The notes below the pieces were generated by a model. It had not been told where the DNA came from and made no database searches. It saw only the letters and a program-made list of their open reading frames with translations. The position numbers and the translations under genes are program-made. Shown in pieces: positions 1-12,400 of a stretch of 64,000 nucleotides of DNA (its first letter is position 1; each line of letters starts with the position of its first letter). Source of the DNA: Otis tarda (taxonomy: Eukaryota > Chordata > Aves > Otidiformes > Otididae); contig CM048554.1 in NCBI GenBank assembly GCA_026413225.1, positions 8,944,001 to 9,008,000 on the forward strand, in the 5' to 3' direction.

Positions 1-327
1 TGACTAGTAGTTGGTAACAAGGCAGAACCTGTTTGACAGAATTAAAAAGAAAAGATTTGAATAACTTTACAACTAAATGAAGTGGAAGTATGTATGTTAA
101 CCTCAAAGCAAGCGTCACTCATGCTGCAGAGGGGAAGTTGATTTTCTCCTGCTTCAGGGAGGAATGACCTTATCCAAGCACAGCACTCAACAGTTTGCCA
201 TGGAATGATTTTCTTCTGAAGTGCTGGGAGCGGACTATGAGGCAAAAACAAGATTGTAGTGATCCAGCTCAATTCAGCGCATCCATTAGCTGGGGTTCAC
301 ATGGTGTCTCTGTCTTCCCTTTTGCAG
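1..327 (+). other. PCSK2: PCSK2 intron (right end)
   Basis: Intron sequence leading to the acceptor at 327. Nothing else recognised. Confidence 0.85.
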
Positions 328-416
328 CCATGGGACACGGTGTGCGGGAGAGGTGTCTGCTGCTGCCAACAACAACATTTGCGGCGTGGGAGTTGCGTAC
401 AACTCCAAGGTGGCAG
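328..416 (+). CDS. PCSK2: PCSK2 exon with catalytic His (human residues 208-236)
   Basis: An 89-base exon between an acceptor ending in tttgcag and a gtaccg donor. The first base completes a Ser codon, 29 codons follow, and the last base begins Gly237. It encodes [16 protein letters not shown] and on to SKVA, carrying the active-site His at bases 329-331. It is probably exon 7 of 12 if the human count holds. Confidence 0.96.
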
Positions 417-3400
417 GTACCGTAGCAATTCAAGGTGTAAATGGTCCTTACGCCACTGTGCCTCAGGCAGAACTTCTCCTGCAGAGACAGGGAGCATTGC
501 CCAGGACAGGATTGCAGGTTGGCACTGGGCTACGTGTTTTACTAGTTTTCACAGTAGCTGGGGAAAGGATTTTATCCACAGCTTTGCCTTGAGAGCCCTA
601 TATAGCCTCTTTAATAACATTGCAAAGGAACAGCTCCTCTCCTTTTTATGCCAGTTCCTGTTTGTATAGTAATTTTTAGTGCTTCTTCCCTGCGTAGTTG
701 CAGAATCATTTGTGACAAATCTTATTTTGCAGGAGGTACAGTATAAATTCCTGCTGCATTTAGAAACTGTTTGAAAAGGCAAATCCTGTGCTGCTCTTAC
801 TCTTTAGGCTTTCACAGGGCAGGGCCTGCAGTACTGTAAATCTCTGTGGTCGTTGGTTTCCTCTATTTTAACAAGGGATGCAGAGTGGTAGGAGCAGATG
901 GGCAGAATGAAATGGGTCATGCCTAGCACCCAGTATTCACACCTCGAGTGTGTTTGGTGTTTTTACTTCTAACTACCTCTTACCTGCCCATCAGAGCAGA
1001 CTGAATACAGTGATTGGAGTGAGTTAGGCTCTTGGACAGCATGTGTCAGTGTAGTTTAATCTAAAGAAATCCAGTGTTCCTGCTGTTCCATGATGAGAAT
1101 GAAAGCACAGAAACAGAGAGAGATGTTTATGAATTGCATTTTTATTTCTTGATCCATACCAAAACATCAGTGTGGATGCACCTGTTGCTTCCTGGGAATG
1201 ATTCACAGCATGTGTACATGTGTAGCTGTGCTCCACTTGGCTAGTCCCTGTTCCTCTGCAGTATTGGAAGAGTCTGGGTAAGGCTACATTTCACCTGTCA
1301 CCTGTGCAATTGAAAGGTGAATATCCACAGTAGAAGGGCACCAAGCAATGTTTGCTAAGCCATTACCCCAGGAGATACCACTGGCAGTTGGTAACTGACC
1401 AGGCAGATCTAGTGCTTGTCCCCTTTCTCCAGTAATGCCCCCTTCAGGGAAGGGACGTTTCACATTCTGGCAATAAATGCTTTTAGAGGAGTGTGAATTG
1501 AGGCATGGGAGGACCTCATCTGTATTATTAGTATAACTCTTCGACTTCAAGCTGGTTGCTTAGAAATAGAGAGGTGAAGGCCTTTTCTTATGACCACCAG
1601 CCTGCAAATAATTTTCCATACTTGACCACTTTGTAGCAACATGCCCACGGATTTTTGGAAATGCCAGCCTTTCCTGCCTGAGGACAGTGCACACCGGTAG
1701 CACCACCTTGTGGTCAGTGGGAAAGTGAAAGTTCATTAGAGCTGAGAGTGTGCTGCTGACATGATTCAGGGTCCGTGTTTGTATGTGGAGTTGGAAGTTG
1801 GTGTCCAAAGGTCTGGGGCACTGTGCGTTTTGCTTCTTGTACCTCTTTTTTTCCCTAAAGTCAAACCAGATGGCTTGGTTTCTCCTGTTGTTCCCACACG
1901 TCCCTGGGGTCAATAATTAATTCTGTGGTTTCAGTGCAGATCTGCATTTCACAAACGTATGAGAGGATTTCTCTCTCATTGAGTTTCAGTTCATAACTTC
2001 TAGCTTAAATTAGCAGGTCAGGAATATCCAGCTTTGGTTTGGTTTCTCTTTGAAGTTTATACCACTTTTTACAGCCTCACATTTGGCACACGTATTTTGT
2101 ATTGGATATAGTAAAAGCACTGGCTTCTAAATCAGGGTCCTCGCTACTATTCACACTGTTTGGCTCTGTGGTACTGATTTCTGTGCTATCTGTGTCCTGA
2201 AACTGTTGGGAAAAACTGAACTTCAATTCAAGGCTACAAATGAGAGTTGGAATATGTCACGGATTACTCAGGTCTCACCCAAAGGCAACTGAGAGGTTGG
2301 CTGTCAATGAAACTGTCCTATGTGTGGGACGTGATGGATATGAGGGCTTGTACTGCTGTCTTTGTCACAGTTGCTGGCTTGCTTAGGGCTGACATTTTGA
2401 GGTGTTATGAAGTTGGCATGTCCTAGGGTTGTATCATTTTAACTCAATTTCTACTGCAGTATGGGTTAAGGGAAGCCCGTTTTAGTTTGCCTTTTTCTCC
2501 AAATAATGGCCATATTTTGCTAGTGTGTCTGCATATTGACAAAATGATGTTTTTCCAGGAAATTGTGTAGTGTGTTTCCCCTCTTTGATTAAATTCTGGA
2601 GAAGAACCAAAATAAACATAAAAATTACTTGAAAGACTAAAGAAGTATTAGCGCATCACTGAGGCCTTTTCCCTCATTGTAACAAAATACTATTTAAATA
2701 CTGTTAATATTATTTAAATTATATGAAATGCTGAGATTGCTGAATACTACTATTTTAAAAGTGTTTTCAAATACTAGATGGAAAATACTATGTAAGTAGA
2801 AAGCTAACAATAACCTGCTTTCTCTTTGTGGGCCATGCTGCATTGCTGTGGCTGGGTGTTTAAGTGCTGCCGTCCTGCTTTGTAAGCACACTGGTGAAAT
2901 ATGAATGGCGAGTGTAGAATGGCTGAGTGGGTGAAACTGCCAGTGAATTAAAATACTTGTAACTTGGGGGCTTCTTCAGGTGCTGAGATTTCATCTTGAC
3001 CTGGGTAATGCATAATTCATGTTTGTGTTGATTAAATCTACAGGAATACGAATGCTCGACCAGCCATTTATGACAGACATTATTGAAGCTTCCTCTATCA
3101 GCCATATGCCTCAAGTCATAGATATATATAGTGCCAGCTGGGGACCAACTGATAACGGAAAGACTGTGGATGGACCTAGAGAGCTAACACTGCAAGCGAT
3201 GGCAGATGGAGTGAACAAGGTAACAGTCTGTCGTAGTTTAGCCTCACTCAGGACCAGACTAGTGAGTCTTTTTCTCACTCCCCCCACCCTCTATGGGAAT
3301 AGGGAGAGATAATGTAAGAAAAAAAAGGCTCAAAATTTGAGATAAGGTCAGGGAGAGAGTCTTAAAATTACTGTTACAGGCAAAACAGACTCAACTTGGG

Positions 3401-6400
3401 GAAAACTATTTGTTTATTATTAAAACCAATGCAGAATAGCGAGGAAGAGAACAAGATATCTTCCCCCAGCCCTCCCTCTTCCTGGGCTTAACATTCTCTT
3501 TACTTCCTTCTCTCCCGAGCGGCACAGGGGGGAAATAGGGAATGGGGGTTATGGTCAGTTTATCACACGGTGCTTTATGCCGCTTCTTCCTCCTCAAGGG
3601 AAAAAGTCCTCTCATTCCTCCCCTGCTCCAGCATGGGGTCCCTCCCATGGGCTATGGTCCTTTGTGAGCTGCTTCGGTGTGGGTCATTTTTCCAGGGGCT
3701 GCAGTCCCTCCAGAACGGCTGCCCCAGAGTGGGGTCCTTCACGGGCTGCAGGTGGATCTCTGCACCTCCATGGGCTGCAGGGGGACAGCCAGCCTCACCA
3801 TGGGCTGCATGACAGGCTGCAGGGGAATTCTGGCCAGGAGCCGCATCACTCCTCCCCCTCCTTCCTCACTGACTTTGGTGTCTGCAGCCGTTCCTCTCAC
3901 AAGAAATTCTTCACAATCGGCTCAGGCAGATGCCTCTCAGATTCTCTTCACATCTCATCTCCTCTCCACTCCTTGCAGCCAAGCCTGGCCCAGTGAGGCT
4001 CCCCAGCGGGAGGCCAGAGGGTGAGGCCTGCAAGGGCAACAAGGCTCGCGCCTCCCCCTCTCTGCCCCCACTTCAGCTTCTTCACATCTTCTTCTCCTTT
4101 TTTTTTTTCTCTTTTTCCCCTTCTTAAATACAGTATCGCAGAGGTGTTATCAGGGAACATTCTGGTACCAATTGGCTTGGTCCTGGCCAGCAGCGGGTCT
4201 GCCCTAGGCCCAGCTGAGTCCACTGAACAAAGGAGGACAACTTCTAGCAGCTTCTTACAGAAGCTACCACCGTAGCACACCCCCCCCCCCCCCCCAAATA
4301 AAACCAGGACATAGTCTTATTAAATAATCTGGGTACTGGGGCAGAATGATATGTACACACTTGCACTGAAACCAGTGACTTGAGAATACGGGATTGTCCC
4401 ATAGATATTGCTGAACACAATGCAATTGAGTATGCTATCCCAGCTTTCAGTGTATTCCAAGGCCCATTTATGTTCTCTCTGCAATATTGTGGCATTGCTT
4501 TTATTGCATAGTCTTTGAATTACTCTGCTGTCCTGCATGGAACTGTGTTTATCTCTAGTCAGTGCAGATATGCTTTTCACATGCCACTGCAGCCAAAGTG
4601 GAAGAGCCTGATCCTGTAAATATTCCCCAGGTTGAAGCAATATGCAGAGAATAAAAATGTGTTATTAAACTAAAAACAATACTTTAAAATGCCCTAGCAG
4701 GAAATGTAAGATCTCTTGCACAGAGCAAGATTAATATTCTTGCTTCTAGTGCAATAAACTAAAAATAAATAAGAGGGACGTATAACAAAATTTTTACAGG
4801 GAATATGCAGTTGACTGAGTTGACAAGCGCAGGTAACAGTTACCCTGTTGCCGGCGTACTTGGGAACTCGACTCAAGGAGAAAGCTTACTGGCAAGAGTT
4901 TCATCCTTCCCCCAAACTCCATTCCACTATCATGCCCATTTGAAGTCCTCCTTACAGAGCTGCTGGGATGGTGCGGATAACTAGTCGCCTGATAATGATA
5001 AGATGATGCTAACTGCAGAATCTGTGAGACTTCTTGTTTGTATGTCTGTTTTTATGGCTTGAAGCTGTGCAGCCGTAACCAGGTGGGCTAAGCCTGTCTA
5101 CTTACCTTTTCTCTTCTATTTCCTATTCTTGGCATTTGGTAAGCTAACTCTTACCTTCTCTCTTAATCATACCTTCACTTCGATGTGCTCTTCACTTGCA
5201 AGATAAATAGCATAAACAAAGGCAGCACTAAAACAGTGTAATTAAAGACAGCAGAATCTGTCCATCACATTGGCAACTCCTTTATGGGCTCTTTTACAAA
5301 CTACTTTTCTAAGGCTGAATACAAAGGGGATGGCATGTGCATGAGCTTGGTGTCAGTGTAATACATGTAGTTAGAAGGTATTGGGGAGAGAACTGAAGCT
5401 GCCTGTTGTTATTATGCTATGATCTCACTCTTTTTTAGTGCAATCTGTTCTTCGTTGTGTTATCTCAGGACTTTTGTTCAGGGCCAGTAGTCAGTAGCAT
5501 GACTGGGTCACTGAATAGTGGTAGTTGCACTGCAAAGATAAATGAGCTCACAGATGAAATAGCAGGTGCTTGAGAATAGGGGTTGAAAGAGTTTCATACA
5601 CACAGACATCCACAAGAGTTTGGCAATTACCAACACTGGTTTGACACAGGCAAACAATCTTATCTAATGCAAATTCGAGCTGCTAGAAGACACATATTTG
5701 GAACATAATTGGAAAGGACTTAATGCAACTTCTAGTATTTAAAGACTAGATTGAAACTTGTGATTATCCAGTGCTTCGTAATGAGGAAGTCTTGCACTCA
5801 GCCTTGGCTGTGAGGCACCTGATGCGGACTGCCAACTGTAACAGGAGACTGCTAGACTGTGCCTGAGTCGGATTTCCATTAGGATAGTCTGGAACAGTAT
5901 AAGGGACAAATGCTACTCTGTTTGGTAAGAGAGATCTGGAGAAGTTGTTCGCTCTCTCTTTCTTTCAACACACTTGCCAGGAGCAAAAAATGGATATCCT
6001 TAATGAGATTTTATTATCTAGCCTCTAGACTCTGTCTGATCCACATCTATGATCAGCAGCAGGTTATGGAGTCTAGGGAGAAAAGGTGTATGTTTCTTTA
6101 CCATCTCAGTAAATCACCAAGCTAACATTGTTCTGGGCTGTCCTGAGATATCTTAGCCCTGACCCAAGACCAGGCTGCTCTTATGCTCAGTTTCATTGCT
6201 CCTGATCACTCTGTGTCACACATTTGCAGATTTATTTATTTAATGAGCTGAGAAGGGGTTTTACTGCAGGTATGGAAATACAAATAAAAATGCAAAGCAG
6301 AGCAAGAAATCAGGATTATGAACTCGGGAACAAGCAGCCTGACAATCTCATCTGCTTGAGAGGTACTTCCATTTGAGAGAAGCAGGGAGTGAGCCTGTAG

Positions 6401-9400
6401 TAGCATTTTATATGTAGTATGACTGGACAAAGCAATACGGTGTGATATACTTATGCTTTGTCTGACCCTGACCCACTTTGGGGGCTAGACAGCTTGGAGA
6501 AGGAGGAGGGGATGGTAGGTGGGATTCCTGTGACAGCACAACTCTCTTAAATATAGACTTCTTGTTCTCTGGTACCTTGCATCAAGAATTGTATCAGCAG
6601 TCATCTTAAACAGGAAAAGGTAAGTAGATGAAGAACTAATTCCATCCATGTTTTATGGTGCATACTGTCTTTAATGCAATATCCAGTAAACGTTTCTTAT
6701 TTGCCATTCCATGAGTCCGGTTCTTTCCAGCTTTAGCTATTGGAATTTAAGGCAGTAAAAACAAGTGATCAAGCTAAGCTGGTTTCTACGTATTGCATTT
6801 TTATGATGTAGTCTTTTATATTAGTAGATAGTGAGGAGTTGCTCATGGACTGAATTAATTTCTTGAGACTTTGCCAGCTCAGCCAGAATGTGTAAGATAT
6901 GATCCATTTATGCTTGTGCTGGTGAGAATGTTGTTGCTTCTGTAATATGTTGTTTCCATACCTAAGAAAATGCTACATAAGTACGAATTGCCAGGGGAGC
7001 AGTATTAAGAATTTATAGTCTCATCATGGCTCTGTAATTGGACTCACCAATGAAAGGAGAAAAGACGGTACTAAAAATGGAAGGAAATATTTCTCATTTG
7101 CCTCTCTCCAAAGCCACAGATATTGTGCTATTGTTCTTTGACATATACTGAAGATAGCACATTCATGTCTATGGAGTTAGATACCTCTAATGTTGTTTTA
7201 TTTGCTCAACAGCCAAGTGAGGATAGGGGAAATTAGTTTATGATCTGGCAGCCATCTGATTACTCCCTTTCTGAGGAAGCCTTACAAGCTTCTTTATAAC
7301 TTGGGAGCCCTTTACTATCGTATTGCTGTTGTGTCTGGAGTATGCATTATAATTTCATGCTTTGTCTTATTTATGTGAGAGATAATAAAACTTTATTAAA
7401 ACCCCACATGAGTATGTGGGGAATTGGAATGCTTGGAATACTGAAGTTATCCCGTTCACCTAATGGGATATTTTCAGATTTTCTTTTGTTTCTTTTGTAA
7501 AACAGCATGACCAGCTTTTCTGACCTGGTAATGGGATACACAACCTTTGACTGAGTATATGACCCGGGTCTGGAGATCAGTCTGTGACTGTCTGCTTTCC
7601 TGCCACAGCTCAGGGAATGGGCATGTGCCTCTGAGGACAGGACAAGGGCAAATCTCCAGTGCCACTGATTTCTGTCATGATACTGGCCTCCTCAGGGATG
7701 TCTTGGTCAACTGAGGACCTTGACTGTTGTAGGTTTGTGCTTTGCATGCACCTGTGACAGGGTTAAATATTGCCCTTTACAAAGACTCAAATGACCGTCA
7801 GGTAAAGAGCAGAAAGCTGTTGTATCAATAGATTGGGCCAACATGGCAGTATTTGTAAGCTCTAAGTGTAAATATTTTCTTTATTGACATGTAAATTACT
7901 GTTTTCTAAGGAGGCAGGACAACAGTGTAGCCTCAAAATGTAGATTTTGCTGTCTCTCTCTGACCCCAGGAGTGTTTTTGCCTAATCTCTGTGCCACAAC
8001 TCAGCAGTCATGTGCTTTTCTTCCCAGCAAGGTTGGTGCTACAAGCCAGGAGCCTTTGCACAGTGTTGCAAGAGCCACAGGTGAAGTTGTGAGGCTTAGG
8101 TTCATCACACCAGTTGGGAGCTCTGGGCAGAGAAACCAGCATCATCACTGGTGAAAAGTAAATTGAGTTATTAGAATCTTTTTCTGTGATAATCTAGCTC
8201 AGAAATACTGAAAAGAGGATGAGATTAATTTTTGCAAGTATTATCGATACTGCCTGCAGAATTGTTGCAGAATTGCAGTAACGCATTGTCACTTGTGGTA
8301 CACAGCCCAGGATCCAACAAAAAAGGAATGGATAAATAAAAGGTTTTGTCTCAGCATTTTCAAAGTTCCCTCCCCATTTCCCTGCTGGACTGAACCCTAA
8401 TTGAAACCTAAGGCTGTCTCTTTTCACCAAAAAGTGTAGTTTTCCATTAGTTTCTCTTGGCTAACAGAAGTCCATCCAGTTTCAGAGTAATTGAAACATA
8501 GCAAATGACTCAGGCATTATTTTTAGCTAAAGGCGGTATTACAATTGTGCAATTAATCGGGGGTTGATAGACAGGAGCTCAGTGCTCTTCTGTGACGAAG
8601 TCTAGAATAAGTTACATAAAGCCTTTCGTTGGGGTTTAATGATTATATGGCTTAGTGTTTTGAGAATCTCATATATAGCAGTCTCTTGGATTATTATTAC
8701 TTGACCCAGATAGTCTCAGAAGTCTGCTAGGAGGAACCTCACAGACAGTTATTTAAGGCAACAAAATATGAAAGGGACAAAACCAGAAGCATAACTGAAA
8801 TAGAGTTCCAAGTGACGATTGTCCTCTGCATGGCAGCCAAGTGTTTAGCTGAGTTCTTGCTCCTGTCAGAACAGCCTTTGCTCCTTCCCCATTGAGTGCC
8901 TGAGGGTTAGACAGGCCAACAGTGAAGGGACACCACCTTCAGCAGCAGTGAATTTGAGTAGGATAACCCAACTGCTGTTTCTTCTGTGCTGAACTCCACG
9001 ACTGGTGTACTGGACAGGCCAGATATCCTGGCCTTTTCCAGGGGCACGGTACAGCACCTCTAGGCTTTCGGAAGGCGCTGGACATGGGAGAAGTGCTAAG
9101 GTATTCAGCTCAAACAAGACAACTGTCCCCCTGAATGTGTGCAGTGGCAAACTTTGGAAATCCAAATATGTTTCCTGCTTGAAGCTTTGGTGTCTGTGTG
9201 GTTGAATTGAGTGTATTTGGCTGGCTGTCAGACATGTCTTTCTGCCTAGATTTTCCTTTAGATTTTAGCACTACCCAAGAAATCAGTATAGGAAAGGAGC
9301 AAAGGGATCCAGGAAGTCACAGGCTACCAGATTGCTCAGGGCAAATCAGTCTGGAAGATGCAGAAGTAGCTGGAGGAGCCAGGAGAGCAAGGGCTCAATG

Positions 9401-12400
9401 GGCTGCTGACCAGCTGGCACCATGTCAGGGTGCAGGAACACACAGACAGGCTCCAGAAAACTCTGGCAGTGCAAAAGATGAGCAGCAGTTCAGCAATGCC
9501 AAGGACTCACTGCCTCCAGCTGACTTACCACTGCACAACCAGACTGCTTGTGCACAGGAGTGGGGGGACACCAAGGCAGAGTGAGGTCTGTGCATAAGCT
9601 CCTACATGTCTGGAGAGCCCAGCTCGATGGCTCCCCAAGTCATGACAGCAGGCAAATGATCCCACAACTTTTCCACAGTCTGTCCTTGCCTTGGCATGCC
9701 CCAGCCTGGGGGCACGATGGCAATTTCATATTTCCTGCAGAGCTGGCGTTACAGAGTGCCTCCAGGCAGAACAGTGTATTCTGGGCACACCATACCTTGG
9801 TCTGCAAACTACGCTTTCTGAGATAATTAGTAATTATTACTGAAGAAGGCAGTTTTTAATTATAACATACATAAGGATTTTCTAATGATTCAGTCCTGAA
9901 GAGAAAGAAACAGAGGAAAACACATTTCAGAATTTCAGAGGAAAACACAGTTGAAATTAACAGGGGATGGAAATTAACTGAGTGCTACTTGTAAGCCAGT
10001 AGGACCCATGGCAAAGACTTGAAAAAGCTATAGAATTTTTTAGCTTTTCCTGGAAAACCAGTCTCTCTCTTCCCATAGCAAGCACATAAATTGCTGTTAA
10101 ATTTCATATATATATATACACTTCTGTTTTCTTAAGGGGAAGAATTACGAAATAGCTATCATATGTCACACACACAAAAAAGTCCTTATAAAATAATATG
10201 AGCTTTGGATTTGTTGCAGAAAGCAATTGGCAGTTCTGTAATTTTTCTTTTTTTTTTTTCAAATGTGCTCCATCTGCATTTTCTTTCTTAGACATGGGGC
10301 AGTCCATAAACATCAGCAAACCATTTGGCTCTCCTTATCCTGAAATACCTTTTCATTGCGTGTAAAAAAAAAAATGTCTCCTCACAGTCAGGTGCTGCTT
10401 TTTGTTTTCTTCTTATCATAGAATCATAGAATCATAGAATCATAGAATGGTTAGGGTTGGAAGGGACCTTCAAAGGTCATCTAGTCCAACCCCCCTGCAA
10501 GGAGCAGGGACATCCCTGACTAGATCAGGTTGCTCAGAGCCTCATCCAGCCTGGCCTTGAACGTCTCCAGGGATGGGGCCTCCACCACCTTTCTGGGCAA
10601 CCTGTTCCAGTGTTCTATAACTCGCATTGTAAAAAATTTTTTCCTAATTTCCAATCTAAATCTTCCCCCCTCTATTTTAAAACCATTACCCCTCATCCTA
10701 TCACAACAGATCCTACTGAACAGTCTCTCCCCATCTTTCTTGTAGGCCCCCTTGAGGTACTGGAAGACCGCTATCAGGTCTCCCCGGAGCCTCCTCTTCT
10801 CCAGGCTGAACAGCCCCAATTCTCTCAGCCTGTCCTCATACGAGAGGTGCTCCAGCCCTTTTATCATCTTCGTGGCCCTCCTCTGGACCTTCTCCAACTG
10901 GTCCATGTCCTTCATGTGTTGGGGGCTCCAGAACTGGACACAGTACTCCAGGTGGGGTCTCACCAGGACAATTTTTAAAAAAAAAAAAAATTTCCCACGT
11001 GCACAGCATCATCTCCCAGCCCAGGATGGAGAGGGGCTGGGGACAGCTCTGCCTTAGCTCATCTGTCTGCTGGTGTCCTGGTGATGTCATTCGCTGGTAC
11101 TTTGCTTTTCAGGGCAGGAGTTTGTTCTCTTTTTTTAGCTTGTACTGGTTGGAAACTGTTAGTCCTGATCTATGACTGAAGGATTAGCCCAAAGCCAAAG
11201 GGCATGAGGAACAGTCTCTAACAGTAGAGACTGTTATGTTCTTCCATCCATCTTTCACAATGCTGATGGCCAGGCAGGACTGGGTGAACTAGAGGACCCA
11301 AGGCAGAGTCTGTGCCATGTTAGAGGCTGAGCTGTTACTCACATGGGCATTTGCCAGCCTTGATGGTCAGGGAAGCTGGAGGAGATTTATTTGTCAAATG
11401 CCACCCATTTTTATCTGGATAGTGGGATCCAACAATCAAAACTTTGAGAAACACTGGCTTAGGGACTAGCCCAGCAAGCATGATGATTGAACACAGTAAC
11501 AAGGAACAAAAAGAGTTCAAGATGTGCTTGAGGTTACATAAAGTGAATTGGGCTGCAGTCCCCTGCCACCTCACTTTTGCAAGGTAATACAGTGAAGTTT
11601 TTCTGGGATTATGTTCTTTAGAAGATGAGAAAAGGGGTAAGAAAATTTCTCAGTGATATTTTTTGCCAGTAGCACAACATCCCATGAAGGACACTGGAAA
11701 TAGAAAACCTGCTGTTTCTGCAAAGAGAGCTTCTTAGTACCTGTCTGTGACTTTCTAAGCGTGTAGCCTTGCTCGAGATTTAATTCTGGTTTAGCTTGAA
11801 TTGAAAGATAGGCCTCTCTTGGGCTAGTACTAAATGTGCCAAGATCCATTTTCAGCTGTGAGTGAGATATCACTTCGGATGGCTCAGAAGTGTGGATGCC
11901 ATGGTGTGCATCACTTTCGGGGTAAATGAGCAGGTTTCAACAGGATTCTGAAGGAGAGATACTCTTTAAAATGTATCTTATTATTCTAGTCGTCTCTCTT
12001 CCTCGTGGCTCTTCCTTCAGGCTCTCTCTGGTGCTTGTAGTGTGTATTACTACCACCTTCTACAGCCCTGTTTTTGATCTAAATTTACAGCAGCCTGAGT
12101 TGAGTGACACCACTGAAATTTTTTAGGTTCGTATAAGGTTGAGGTGCAAATAGGAGCTTTCAGTTCACTTTAAATATGATACTTAGTTGACACAATTGTG
12201 ATTTTTCTGATTTAGAACACTACCATCCAGGGACTTGAAAATTCACTTCCCCTGAAGCCATCTCTTTCTGCCTGGTAAATGAAATTATGCCTGAGGACAG
12301 CCACCGGTTTGCCTGTGCAAACTATCCAACTATTGCAGGTCTGGCTGTGGGAAATGTATGCAGGAAGTGCTAAGCATCATTGCAAATAATGTGCTTGGGC

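Noticed and set aside
259-669. 136-codon open frame overlapping the first PCSK2 exon
   Set aside because: Out of frame with PC2; the true exon is 328-416 in another frame.
4280-4295. Run of 16 C in the first LTR
   Set aside because: Homopolymer growth of a C-rich stretch present in all copies; possibly a sequencing artefact.
10610-10978. Plus-strand open frame opposite the CR1
   Set aside because: Shadow of the CR1 ORF2 coding strand.
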